Assembly (NCBI GenBank): GCA_020160875.1
Contig: JAIUPE010000008.1
Location: 1-54,559, forward strand
Source of the DNA: Pseudomonadota bacterium
GTDB taxonomy: Bacteria > Pseudomonadota > Alphaproteobacteria > Rhodospirillales > Rhodospirillaceae
Direction of reading: 5' to 3'
DNA length: 54,559 nucleotides
The notes under the pieces are model-generated. The model ran no database searches. It was not told where the DNA came from and was given only the letters and a program-made list of their open reading frames with translations. Shown in pieces: positions 32,834 through 41,090 of the stretch (position 1 is the first letter of the stretch; each line of letters begins with the position of its first letter). The position numbers and the translations under genes were made by a program.

Positions 32834-33892
32834 ATGCAAAGAACGTCATTCCTGACATTGGCCATTCTCATGGCGCTGTGGAGCGGAGCCCCACGGGCGG
32901 CGGAACGATCCGATTTGCTCGCGCTTTCGGGCGCGCAAGTCAAAGGGCTCGCCCTCAAATTCGCGGCCGCGGAAAAGGCCGACGCCTATCTTGTCGCGAC
33001 TCTGCCCGCCATCATTGCGCCGCCGCCCGACGCGCGGATCGCCGTCGCGGCCACCTTTCCCGGAACCGTGTTGCAGATGCTCGCCGTCGAAGGCGACGTG
33101 GTCAAAAAAGGTCAGCCGCTCGCAATTATCGCAAGCCGTGAAATTCTCACGCTGTCGGCTGAACTTGCGGGCGCCCGCGCCCGACTCGCCGCCGCCAGCG
33201 CCAATGCAAAGCGCCAATCGACCCTGAACGAAGAAGGCATTGTCTCCGGCGCGCGCGCCGAGGAAGCCGAAGCCGAGCATCAGCAGGCGCGCGCCGAGGT
33301 GGACGAAAAGTCGCGTATGCTCACGGCCGTGAACGCCGATGGCGTGAAAGGGACCTACACACTGAGCGCGCCCTTGGACGGGGTGGTGGCGGCGGCCAGG
33401 CTTGAAACCGGCGCGCCGGTCGACGGCATGGCGCCGGCCTTCGTGGTCGATGCGACCGATCGGTACGAAGTTCAAGCGCAGGTGCCCGAGCGCTTGATCG
33501 GCCAGATCGAACCCGGCATGCGCGTTGTCGTCGACGGCAAGATCGAGGCCAAGGTGACGTCGGTCGGCAAGGTCCTGAATCCCGAGACGCGCTCGGCCGC
33601 GCTGAAGGCGGCGATCGCCAAGGGAACCGAAATCGTCGCGGGCCGCACGGCGTCCGCGGCCGTTTATGCGAACGCCAAAACGGCCGCGGTCAGCATCCCA
33701 CGCGCGGCGGTGGTCGAACTGGATGACGGCGCTTTTGTTTTCGTGCGCGCCGAGGGTGGCGTGCTTGTGCGTAAAGTCGATGCCAGCGCCGCGGCGGGCG
33801 CCCGGATCGTGATTTTGTCCGGCCTCAAAGCGGGCGAAGAGGTCGCGGTCAACAGCCTCAGCGAGCTGAAATCGCTCGCGCTCGCGAAGTAG
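32834..33892 (+). CDS. RND-efflux periplasmic adaptor (CzcB/CusB type)
   Basis: A 352-residue membrane fusion protein. The start ATG (MQRTSFLTLA) follows GAAGGGG; a longer frame from 32780 would begin inside the operator. Signal peptide or anchor LTLAILMALWSGAPRAAE. The lipoyl halves flank a hairpin of Ala/Glu-rich helices (ELAGARARLAAASANAKRQS to EEAEAEHQQARAEVDEKS): RIAVAATFPGTVLQMLAVEGD before it and YTLSAPLDGVVAAARLETG after it. The beta-barrel domain contains YEVQAQVPERLIGQIEPGM. No His-rich metal-binding N-terminus is seen, unlike some CzcB proteins. First gene of adaptor-pump-DUF3240-TolC. Confidence 0.87.
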   Translation: MQRTSFLTLAILMALWSGAPRAAERSDLLALSGAQVKGLALKFAAAEKADAYLVATLPAIIAPPPDARIAVAATFPGTVLQMLAVEGDVVKKGQPLAIIASREILTLSAELAGARARLAAASANAKRQSTLNEEGIVSGARAEEAEAEHQQARAEVDEKSRMLTAVNADGVKGTYTLSAPLDGVVAAARLETGAPVDGMAPAFVVDATDRYEVQAQVPERLIGQIEPGMRVVVDGKIEAKVTSVGKVLNPETRSAALKAAIAKGTEIVAGRTASAAVYANAKTAAVSIPRAAVVELDDGAFVFVRAEGGVLVRKVDASAAAGARIVILSGLKAGEEVAVNSLSELKSLALAK

Positions 33893-33898
33893 GGGCAC

Positions 33899-36800
33899 AT
33901 GCTGCGTCGTCTTGTCGAACTCTCGCTTTCGTCGCGTCTGTTTGTCCTGCTGCTTACGGTGATCGTGGCCGGGCTGGGGCTTTGGTCCTTTCTGAGGCTT
34001 CCGGTCGACGCTTATCCGGATATCGCCCAGACCCAGGTCAAGATCATCCTGAAAGCGCCGGGCATGACGCCCGAGGAAGTTGAAACGCGCGTCATCGCGC
34101 CGATCGAGATGGAGATGCTCGGCATCCCGCGGCAAGCGGTGCTGCGCTCGATGGCCAAGTATGCCATCGCCGATATCACAATCGATTTCACGGACGGCAC
34201 GGATATCTATTGGGCGCGCTCCCAGGTGAGCGAACGCCTCGCCGGTGTGATGGGCAGTTTGCCGAGCGTCGTTGACGGGGGTCTTGCGCCGGCCTCCACC
34301 CCGCTTTCGGAAATGTTCATGTTTTCCGTCGAAGGCCCGCTCAGCCTGACCGAAAAGCGCACGCTTCTCGACTGGACGATCCGACCGGCCTTGCGCACCG
34401 TTCCAGGCGTGGCCGACGTGAACGCGCTCGGCGGTTTGGCCAAAACCTTCGAGATCAAGCCGGATCCCGCCGCCCTGGCGAACACGGGCCTGACGTATGG
34501 CGAACTTCGCGACGCCGTGGAACGCGGCAATCGCAATGACGGCGCGGGCCGCCTCAACGAAGGTGAGGAGGCGCTGATCGTCCGCGCGGTCGGCGCGGCG
34601 CAGTCGGTCGCCGATCTCGAGAACATGGTTCTAACCGCGCACGACGGCGCGTTGATCCGGCTAGGGGATGTGGCGAGCGTCGGCGTCGGCAGCCTGACGC
34701 GTTATGGCGCCGTCACCATGGACGGCAAAAGCGAAGTGGTCGAGGGGCTGGTCGTATCCCTCCGCGGCACGGATGCGCGGCAGGTCGTGGATGGCTTGCG
34801 CGCGCGAATCAAGGACCTGGAGCCGGCTCTGCCGCCGGGAACGACGCTGAACGTGTTTTATGACCGGTCCGATCTCATCGAGCGTGCGGTTTCCACCGTG
34901 GAGCATGCGCTGATCGAAGCCACGGTTCTTGTCGTTTTTCTTCTTATTCTGTTTCTGGGCGATTGGCGCGCCGCGGCAATCGTCGCGACGACCTTGCCCA
35001 TGGCGGCGCTCATCACGTTCCTTGTTATGGGCGGGACGGGCCTGTCGGCGAACCTCATGAGCCTGGGAGGGCTCGCCATCGCGATCGGCATGCTTGTCGA
35101 TGGCGCCGTCGTCGTCGTCGAGAATGTGGTCGAACGCCTCACGCATGAACACAAAGGCGAACATCCCCGCTTGAACGTGGTCTTCCGCGCGGTGACGGAA
35201 GTGATTGTCCCCGTCTCGGCCGGCATCGCGATCATTGCTCTGGTTTTTCTGCCTTTGCTCACCTTGGAGGGGCTTGAAGGAAAATTGTTCTCGCCCGTCG
35301 CGTTGACCATCGTTTTCGCGCTGGTCGGCTCGCTGGTGATCGCGCTCACGCTGATTCCGGTGCTTTCATCCTATGCGCTGACAGGCGGTCACGGCGAACC
35401 CTGGCTGATGCGTAAGATCACGCCCGCCTACAGGAAGCTCCTGGACCGCTCGTTCGCCAACACGCGCGTTGTCTATATCGTTTCGGGCATCGGTCTTGCG
35501 GCCGCGGTCGGCGCTTATCTCATGGTCGGCAAAACCTTCATGCCGTCGATGGATGAAGGCAGCATCGTCATGCAGACGATCAAGCTGCCATCCGTGAACC
35601 TGAACGCATCGGTGCAGACCGACCTCGTGGTGCAGCGCGCCATCAAGGCGGCGGTCCCCGAGGTCGATCAGATCGTTTCACGTATGGGCTCCGACGAACT
35701 CGGGCTCGATCCAATGGGTTTCAATGAAACCGATGTTTTCATGGTCTTGAAGCCGACAAGCGAATGGCGCGGCGACAAGGCGTTCATCACCGACGAGCTT
35801 CGCAAGGTGATGGAGACAATTCCGGGTATCGAGGCATCCTTCACCCAGCCGATCGAGATGCGTGTGTCGGAAATGCTCACCGGCGCGCGCGGCGACTTGG
35901 CGGTGAAGATTTTCGGACCGGATAATGCCGTGCTTTCCGACCTCGCCGGTCGTATCCAAACGGTCCTGTCCGAGGTCCGGGGGGCGTCCGAGGTCCTCAC
36001 GGCCGCCAACGACACCTTGGATTATCTGCAACTGGATCTCGACCGGGCGGCGGCGGGCCGCTACGGCATGCCGTTCGACACGCTGGTGGATGCGTTGCGT
36101 GCGCAGGTCGACGGGATTAGCGCCGGCGTCATCATCGAGGGTCAGGCTCGCGTTCCGGTCGTGGTGCGCGGCGGCGATGAAATCCGCGACAACCATGAGC
36201 AGTTCTCGGATGTTCAGCTTCGTACGCCGCAAGGCACGCTCGCCCGGTTGAGCGACATGGCGCACATTCAGAAGGTCGAAGGCCCGGTGCGCCTCAACCA
36301 CGAAAATGGCCTGCGTTACGCTCTCGTGCAGGCCTTTGTCTCGGGCCGCGATCTCGTCGGTTATGTCGAGGACGCCAAAGCCGCCGTCACGGCGAAGGTG
36401 AAATTGCCGCAGGGTTACTCCATGGTCTGGGGTGGCCAATTCGAGAACCAGCAACGCGCCGCGGCGCGTCTGCTGCTGGTGATCCCGGTGGCACTCGGTC
36501 TTATCCTCTGCGTGCTGTACGTGACGCTTCGTTCCTTGCGCGCGTCGTTTCTCATCCTCGTGAACATCCCCTTCGCGATGGTCGGGGGCATTATCTCCCT
36601 GTGGATTTCCGGGGAATATCTGTCCGTGCCGGCGTCGGTCGGGTTCATCGCGCTGCTCGGCATCGCCGTGCTTAACGGCCTGGTCATGGTGGCCTACTTC
36701 CTGCAGCTTCGCGCCGAAGGCCGCGACATGATGGAAACGGTGAAGCTCGGCGCCGAACGGCGTCTGCGTCCGGTCCTTATGACCGCCTGTATCACCGCCT

Positions 36801-37000
36801 TCGGTCTCGTGCCGCTGCTGCTCGCCACGGGGCCCGGGTCCGAGATTCAGCGCCCCTTGGCGATTGTCGTGATCGGCGGGCTTATGACGTCGACACTTCT
36901 GACACTTGTGCTTCTTCCCATCCTTTTCGCGCGTTTCGGCGAAGGGCCGGAGGATGTGACCAGCAACCCGGACGATAAGATCGTGCCCAGCCATGGATGA
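33899..37000 (+). CDS. Heavy-metal RND efflux pump (CzcA/CusA family)
   Basis: A 1033-residue, 12-helix proton/metal antiporter of the HME-RND family. The N-terminus LRLPVDAYPDIAQTQVKI and TVIAPIE-type segment ETRVIAPIEMEMLGIP are diagnostic. Helix 4 reads GGLAIAIGMLVDGAVVVVEN: the second Asp and the Glu used for proton relay are kept, but the first Asp of CzcA (LDFG) is Ala, as in CusA-type pumps. A Met-rich neighbourhood (FMPSMDEG, MRVSEML) is present in the periplasmic part. This leans towards monovalent Cu/Ag, yet the overall sequence is also CzcA-like, so the metal is undecided. Its end overlaps the next gene by eight bases. Confidence 0.9.
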   Translation: MLRRLVELSLSSRLFVLLLTVIVAGLGLWSFLRLPVDAYPDIAQTQVKIILKAPGMTPEEVETRVIAPIEMEMLGIPRQAVLRSMAKYAIADITIDFTDGTDIYWARSQVSERLAGVMGSLPSVVDGGLAPASTPLSEMFMFSVEGPLSLTEKRTLLDWTIRPALRTVPGVADVNALGGLAKTFEIKPDPAALANTGLTYGELRDAVERGNRNDGAGRLNEGEEALIVRAVGAAQSVADLENMVLTAHDGALIRLGDVASVGVGSLTRYGAVTMDGKSEVVEGLVVSLRGTDARQVVDGLRARIKDLEPALPPGTTLNVFYDRSDLIERAVSTVEHALIEATVLVVFLLILFLGDWRAAAIVATTLPMAALITFLVMGGTGLSANLMSLGGLAIAIGMLVDGAVVVVENVVERLTHEHKGEHPRLNVVFRAVTEVIVPVSAGIAIIALVFLPLLTLEGLEGKLFSPVALTIVFALVGSLVIALTLIPVLSSYALTGGHGEPWLMRKITPAYRKLLDRSFANTRVVYIVSGIGLAAAVGAYLMVGKTFMPSMDEGSIVMQTIKLPSVNLNASVQTDLVVQRAIKAAVPEVDQIVSRMGSDELGLDPMGFNETDVFMVLKPTSEWRGDKAFITDELRKVMETIPGIEASFTQPIEMRVSEMLTGARGDLAVKIFGPDNAVLSDLAGRIQTVLSEVRGASEVLTAANDTLDYLQLDLDRAAAGRYGMPFDTLVDALRAQVDGISAGVIIEGQARVPVVVRGGDEIRDNHEQFSDVQLRTPQGTLARLSDMAHIQKVEGPVRLNHENGLRYALVQAFVSGRDLVGYVEDAKAAVTAKVKLPQGYSMVWGGQFENQQRAAARLLLVIPVALGLILCVLYVTLRSLRASFLILVNIPFAMVGGIISLWISGEYLSVPASVGFIALLGIAVLNGLVMVAYFLQLRAEGRDMMETVKLGAERRLRPVLMTACITAFGLVPLLLATGPGSEIQRPLAIVVIGGLMTSTLLTLVLLPILFARFGEGPEDVTSNPDDKIVPSHG

Positions 37001-37292
37001 GATTGTGCTCACGTTTCATTGCGCGGCGTCCGAAGCCGACGCCATCGCCAACTGCCTGCGGACCGAAACCGGCCGTCCCGTTCATGTGCGTCAGGAAACC
37101 GTGTACGGCCGCGATTTCAGCGACGCGCGCGTGGGCGAACAGGTCACCGGTACACTCATGCGGGCGGCGGTCGAAGTCGTGGTGGCGCGCGCGCGCATCG
37201 AGGCGTTGACCGCCGCCGTCGGGTCCGCGCGCCGCGCGCATCCGGTACGTTGGCAGGCCACGCCTCTCATCGCCCAAGGGAGGCTCGCATGA
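36993..37292 (+). CDS. Small DUF3240-like protein of metal RND operons
   Basis: A 99-residue cytosolic protein that starts inside the pump gene and ends in an ATGA overlap with the TolC gene, so it is translationally tied to both. It begins EIVLTFHCAASEADAIANCL and has an alternating beta-alpha-beta pattern like PII/CutA-type folds. I recognise it as like DUF3240 proteins, which I recall near CzcA-type pumps; the assignment is by eye and moderate. His9, Cys10 and Cys19 could bind metal. Possible roles are a metal-responsive regulator of the pump or a chaperone; unknown. Confidence 0.65.
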   Translation: MDEIVLTFHCAASEADAIANCLRTETGRPVHVRQETVYGRDFSDARVGEQVTGTLMRAAVEVVVARARIEALTAAVGSARRAHPVRWQATPLIAQGRLA

Positions 37293-38551
37293 GGATCGCC
37301 GTCGCCCTCGGTCTCCTCTTTGCCTCGGCCGCGCACGCGCAGTCGTTGCCGTCCGGCTTTCCGGCCGACGCGCAGGTTCAGGCCGCGCTCAACGCTTATC
37401 CCGGCGTCGCCGCGGCGCGCGCGCGTGTCGATGCCGCGCTCGCCGACCGGGACATGCTTCGCGCCGGCCCCTACGAATTCACGTTGTCCGGCTCCTACGC
37501 CCGCCGGGATGTCGAGCGCGAAGGCCGCTTCAAGGAAACCGACGTAATGCTTTCGCGTACCATTCGCCTGCCGTGGAAGGGCAGCCTCGACCGCAAGGCC
37601 GGTGCGTTGGGTGTGGAAGTCGCCGAGAACGAGCGCGAGGACACGCGCCACCACGCCGCGCTTGTGCTGTCGGAGCTGTGGCACGACTGGATGGAAGCCG
37701 GCGAACTCCTGAGAAGCGATCAGCAGGCGTTGGAGATGCAGAAAGCCGCGGTCGCTGCCGTCCGCCGGCGTGCGGATCTGAAGGACGCCGCCGCGCTCGA
37801 TTTGGATCAAGCGGCGGCCGCCGAATCGTTGGCCGTGGCTCAACTCGCCGACTCCCGCGCTAAATTTGAGAAGGCGCGCGTGACTCTCGCGGCGACCTTT
37901 CCGGAAATCCCGCTGTCCGCCGAGGCGCCTCCCATCCCGGCGCCGGAAATGCCCGCCGCGGGCGTCGACCGTCTGCGCGATCTCGTGATTTCGCGCAGCC
38001 ATGAGATTCGCGCCGCCGAGAACGAGGCCGAACGGCTCTCCATCGTCGCGCGCCGCACCCAGGCCGACCGCATTCCCGATCCCACGGTCGGCATCCGTAC
38101 TTTCCGCGAGCGAGGTGGACTGGAGAACGGCGTCGGTGTGCACCTTTCCATTCCTTTGGGTTTCAGCCATCGCCGCGCCGCGGCGTCGAAGGCCTCCGCC
38201 CAGGCCAGCGCCGCCGGGTTCTCGCGCGATGAAGTCCGCCGCGAGATTCAAGCCATCGCCGACGCCGACGCGGCGGATGTGCGCACGCGCATCGCGGCGT
38301 GGAGCAGCACCGCCGAGTCCGCGCGCAGCGCGGGGACGGCGGCCGCGCGCACCGATCGCGGTCATCAATTGGGCGCGATCGATCTCGCCGATCTGCTTTT
38401 CATCCAAAAGCAGGCCAACGAGGCCCGGCGCGCGGAGATCGCGGCGCGTGCGGCGGGTTCCCGGGCGCTCTTGAAGTTGCTGATCGACTCCCACGAAATC
38501 TGGGCCGAAGCCCATGACGAACATGACGAGGCCGGTCACATCGATCATTAA
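37289..38551 (+). CDS. TolC-family outer-membrane channel (CzcC type) with His-rich tail
   Basis: A 420-residue outer-membrane factor completing the metal efflux tripartite system. The start ATG (MRIAVALGLLFASAAHAQ, a signal peptide) overlaps the upstream stop. Helical Ala-rich repeats, a conserved RIPDPTVGIRTF strand and VHLSIPLGFSHRRAAASKA near the middle mark the OEP family. The C-terminus HDEHDEAGHIDH holds four His and several acidic residues in its last dozen positions, which could bind metal at the periplasmic end. Much longer frames upstream run through the small DUF3240-like gene and are not used. Confidence 0.86.
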   Translation: MRIAVALGLLFASAAHAQSLPSGFPADAQVQAALNAYPGVAAARARVDAALADRDMLRAGPYEFTLSGSYARRDVEREGRFKETDVMLSRTIRLPWKGSLDRKAGALGVEVAENEREDTRHHAALVLSELWHDWMEAGELLRSDQQALEMQKAAVAAVRRRADLKDAAALDLDQAAAAESLAVAQLADSRAKFEKARVTLAATFPEIPLSAEAPPIPAPEMPAAGVDRLRDLVISRSHEIRAAENEAERLSIVARRTQADRIPDPTVGIRTFRERGGLENGVGVHLSIPLGFSHRRAAASKASAQASAAGFSRDEVRREIQAIADADAADVRTRIAAWSSTAESARSAGTAAARTDRGHQLGAIDLADLLFIQKQANEARRAEIAARAAGSRALLKLLIDSHEIWAEAHDEHDEAGHIDH

Positions 38552-38908
38552 GCTTCTTGAAAGTCGGAATTTTGCGCGCCCAATAAAGAACGGATGCGCG
38601 CGGCGCCGCGCACGGCGATCTCCGTGCATTCCCATTTCACCCGTAGGTCGCACCGGGTCGCATATCTGAAGGCGTGCTGCGGCTATATCCTCACGCGTGA
38701 CGCCGACGCGCTAACCTTCACATCTCTTTAGCTTTTCGCCCGTTCACGCGCTTGTAAAGCCACTGACACGGTCCCGCGCTTGCCCGCACGGAGCCGCCAA
38801 CCTATACGTGCCCCGCTTACCATCGGCTCGCCATTGTCGGTCCACTAAAAGACCACATTCGGGGGCCAGAGTTTCTATGTCGTTGTTGTGTTCAAGTGAG
38901 GAACGAGG
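38552..38908. other. Intergenic region, no gene seen
   Basis: 357 bases between the efflux operon and the Sel1 gene. It holds one perfect 14-base palindrome GCGCGGCGCCGCGC (38598-38611) without a following T-tract. I see no tRNA, no convincing promoter match and no supported small gene. A good ribosome-binding site GAGGAACGAGG directly precedes the ATG at 38909. Confidence 0.5.
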
Positions 38909-39628
38909 ATGAGAAAGCTGTTTTATTGCGCAGCTGTCGGTGCGGCCCTGTTTTCGACATCAGTGCTGGCGCAGTCCTATGACGAAGGCGCGAAGGCTTA
39001 TAACAAGCGCGACTTCAATACCGCGATGAAGAACTGGAAGCCGCTCGCCGAACAAGGCGATGTGAAAGCGCAGTACAACGTGGGTCTCCTCTACGCGCAA
39101 GGTCTCGGCGCCGACCAGAGCTACAAGGACGCCGTCAAGTTTTGGACCATGGCGGCCAACAAGAACAGCCAGGAAGCTTCGCTGCAGCTCGGCCGCACAT
39201 TCAGCCAAGGCCGCGACGGCGTCGACAAGAACCCGGCGGAAGCCGCCAAATGGCTCCGCAAGGCGGGCGATCTCGGCAACGCCGAAGCGCAAGCCGAACT
39301 CGCCGGTTTGTATGAGCGCGGCGAAGGCGTCGCAAAGTCCGAGAAGGACGCGGTCAGTTGGACCAAGAAAGCCGTGGCGCAGGGCTATACCCCGGCGATG
39401 ACGTCCATGGGTGTGCGCTATGAGACCGGTAAGGGTGTGCCGCAGGACAAGACCAAGGCATACACCTATTTCACCCTGGCTGTGGCGAAGGCCACCGGCA
39501 AGGAAGCGGAAACCGCCACCGCAAGCCGTAATCGGGTCGCGGCCCAGCTGAAGCCCGAGCAGGTGAAGGCCGCCCGTGACGCCGCCAGCAAATGCATGGC
39601 CGCCGACTACAAAAACTGCGCGCTATAA
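38909..39628 (+). CDS. Secreted Sel1-like repeat (TPR) protein
   Basis: A 239-residue periplasmic protein. Signal peptide LFYCAAVGAALFSTSVLAQ, then about five Sel1 repeats of ~36 residues: the pattern A-x-x-W-x-x-x-A-x-x-G-x-x-x-A-x-x-x-L-G recurs in NTAMKNWKPLAEQGDVKAQYN, DAVKFWTMAANKNSQEASLQL, EAAKWLRKAGDLGNAEAQAEL, DAVSWTKKAVAQGYTPAMTSM and KAYTYFTLAVAKATGKEAET. Such proteins scaffold interactions in the envelope. The C-terminus CMAADYKNCAL has two Cys that could form a disulfide. It is a lone gene followed by a strong terminator hairpin. Confidence 0.88.
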   Translation: MRKLFYCAAVGAALFSTSVLAQSYDEGAKAYNKRDFNTAMKNWKPLAEQGDVKAQYNVGLLYAQGLGADQSYKDAVKFWTMAANKNSQEASLQLGRTFSQGRDGVDKNPAEAAKWLRKAGDLGNAEAQAELAGLYERGEGVAKSEKDAVSWTKKAVAQGYTPAMTSMGVRYETGKGVPQDKTKAYTYFTLAVAKATGKEAETATASRNRVAAQLKPEQVKAARDAASKCMAADYKNCAL

Positions 39629-39653
39629 TTCTTCTGGAGCGCGGCGACTTTCC

Positions 39654-39690
39654 GGCGCGGGCCGCCTTAGCGGCTCGCGCCGTTCCTTTT
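39654..39690 (+). terminator. Rho-independent terminator of the Sel1 gene
   Basis: GGCGCGGGCCGC-CTTA-GCGGCTCGCGCC forms a 12-base-pair stem (one G-U) with a four-base loop at 39654-39681, followed by GTTCCTTTT. It lies 26 bases after the stop codon. Confidence 0.8.
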
Positions 39691-40002
39691 CAGGCGTGAA
39701 CCTTTTTCGCACCGCCCCTCACTCCCGGCGGAGATTCCGGTGATGATACTTGCGGGCGTCTGTCGCTCATCAAGTCATTCGCCGCGCCACCGGCCCGCGC
39801 AAAAAAAGCGTCGGTTGATCCGCCGGATGTAACGGGCCGCGGTGACGGACCTGTTACAATTGTCCATACCCTTGAGCTGAATTGGGAATCGCCGCGAGCC
39901 TGGGCGCCGGGCTATGATCCCGCGCGTGAATTCACGCCGCATGCCGCGCTGTCTTTCATCGTCCTTAAGCCGCCAACGTCCCAAAAAGCCCGGAGATCCG
40001 CC
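39691..40002. other. Intergenic region with an inverted repeat TGTAAC..GTTACA
   Basis: Upstream of the secreted methyltransferase. TGTAAC (39829-39834) and GTTACA (39854-39859) are exact inverse complements, 25 bases apart start to start, a possible regulator site about 145 bases before the start codon. Otherwise no gene or RNA is seen. The antisense frame across this region and the next gene is a shadow. Confidence 0.3.
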
Positions 40003-40821
40003 ATGATCAACTTGCGTAACATCGCTCTTGCCTGCGCCGTATCCGCCTTCGCGCTCACCAGCGCCGTTGGTCACACCTCGTTCGCCGCCGAAGCTCCGTT
40101 CAAGCCGCAATCCGGCCAGGCCGGCAAGGACGTGGTGTGGGTGCCTACGCCCCAGGCTCTCGTCGATCGCATGCTCGACATGGCACAGGTCACCAAGGAC
40201 GATTACCTCATCGATCTCGGCGCCGGCGACGGCCGCACCGTCATCACGGCGGCCAAACGCGGCGTGCGTGCGCACGGCATCGAATATAATCCGGACATGG
40301 TCAAGCTCGCGCAGTTCAATGCCGAGCAGGAGAAGGTCACGGATAAAGCGACCTTCGCCCAGGCGGATATCTTCAACTCCGATTTCTCCAAGGCCACCGT
40401 CATCACCTTGTTCCTCCTGCCGCAGCTCAATGTGAAGCTGCGCCCGACGCTGCTCAACATGAAGCCGGGCACGCGCGTGGTGTCCAACTCCTTCAACATG
40501 GGCGACTGGGAACCGGATGAAACCATTATGGCGACCGCCGACTGCACCAGCTGGTGCACGGCCTACAAGTGGATCATCCCGGCGAAGGTCGACGGCGCCT
40601 GGAAGTTCGGGAATGGCCAACTGGCTCTGAAGCAGACCTACCAGAAGCTCGACGGCACCTTGACGATGGACGGTAAGGCGCAGCCTATCAGCGAGGCTAA
40701 GATGGACGGCGCCAACATTTCCTTCACCGCCGGCGGCAAGAAGTACACCGGACGTGTCGACGGCAATGCGATGAAAGGCAGCGTCCAGGGCGGCTCGGCC
40801 TGGAGCGCCAGCAAGGCCTAG
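40003..40821 (+). CDS. Class I methyltransferase with signal peptide and C-terminal beta domain
   Basis: A 272-residue protein. Signal peptide (IALACAVSAFALTSAVGHTSFAAE), then a methyltransferase domain: DDYLIDLGAGDGRTVITAAK (motif I), AHGIEYNPDMVKLA (strand 2) and ATVITLFLLPQLNVKLRP (motif IV region). The arrangement recalls protein-lysine methyltransferases of the FAM173/ATPSCKMT type. The last ~95 residues are beta-rich with repeated K-x-D-G patterns. Like the protein at 24558 it is exported, where SAM is not known to occur. No operon partner; two palindromic repeats follow. Confidence 0.82.
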   Translation: MINLRNIALACAVSAFALTSAVGHTSFAAEAPFKPQSGQAGKDVVWVPTPQALVDRMLDMAQVTKDDYLIDLGAGDGRTVITAAKRGVRAHGIEYNPDMVKLAQFNAEQEKVTDKATFAQADIFNSDFSKATVITLFLLPQLNVKLRPTLLNMKPGTRVVSNSFNMGDWEPDETIMATADCTSWCTAYKWIIPAKVDGAWKFGNGQLALKQTYQKLDGTLTMDGKAQPISEAKMDGANISFTAGGKKYTGRVDGNAMKGSVQGGSAWSASKA

Positions 40822-40822
40822 A

Positions 40823-40865
40823 GCGCGTTCCGGCGAAGTGGAAGCCGGTTCGCCGTAGAACGCGC
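40823..40865. repeat. Intergenic palindrome, family A, copy 3
   Basis: GCGCGTTC/GAACGCGC outer arms and CGGCGAA/TTCGCCG inner arms around GTGGAAGCCGG. It is the most perfect copy of the family in the window and begins immediately after the methyltransferase stop. Confidence 0.8.
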
Positions 40866-40881
40866 GGCCAAATAAGAATCG

Positions 40882-40920
40882 AGGGCGTGTTGGCGATTCG
40901 ACATGACTTCAACACGCCCT
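40882..40920. repeat. Intergenic palindrome of a second family
   Basis: AGGGCGTGTT (40882-40891) and AACACGCCCT (40911-40920) are perfect inverse complements, separated by GGCGATTCGACATGACTTC. It is 16 bases after the preceding family A copy. I recall similar GGCGTGTT-GATTCGACATGA elements in alphaproteobacterial genomes. Confidence 0.75.
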
Positions 40921-41090
40921 AGAGGCCGGTACGCGGAGCCGCAGCGGCTCCGTTCACCCCGGTCGTGACGCTGCGCGGCAACACGGTTCCCTTGCCCGAC
41001 CTTTCAAGGGTTCCCGATCTTCCAAGCTTCCCGGATGTAAATCATCCTGACGGTCCGGTGCGTCATGGTGCGCGCACGGACTGGCGCGTC

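Noticed and set aside
35678-37012. 444-codon open frame antisense to the RND pump
   Set aside because: Shadow of the pump gene; composition is typical of antisense frames.
38598-38611. GCGCGGCGCCGCGC as a terminator of the efflux operon
   Set aside because: Short palindrome with no loop and no T-tract.
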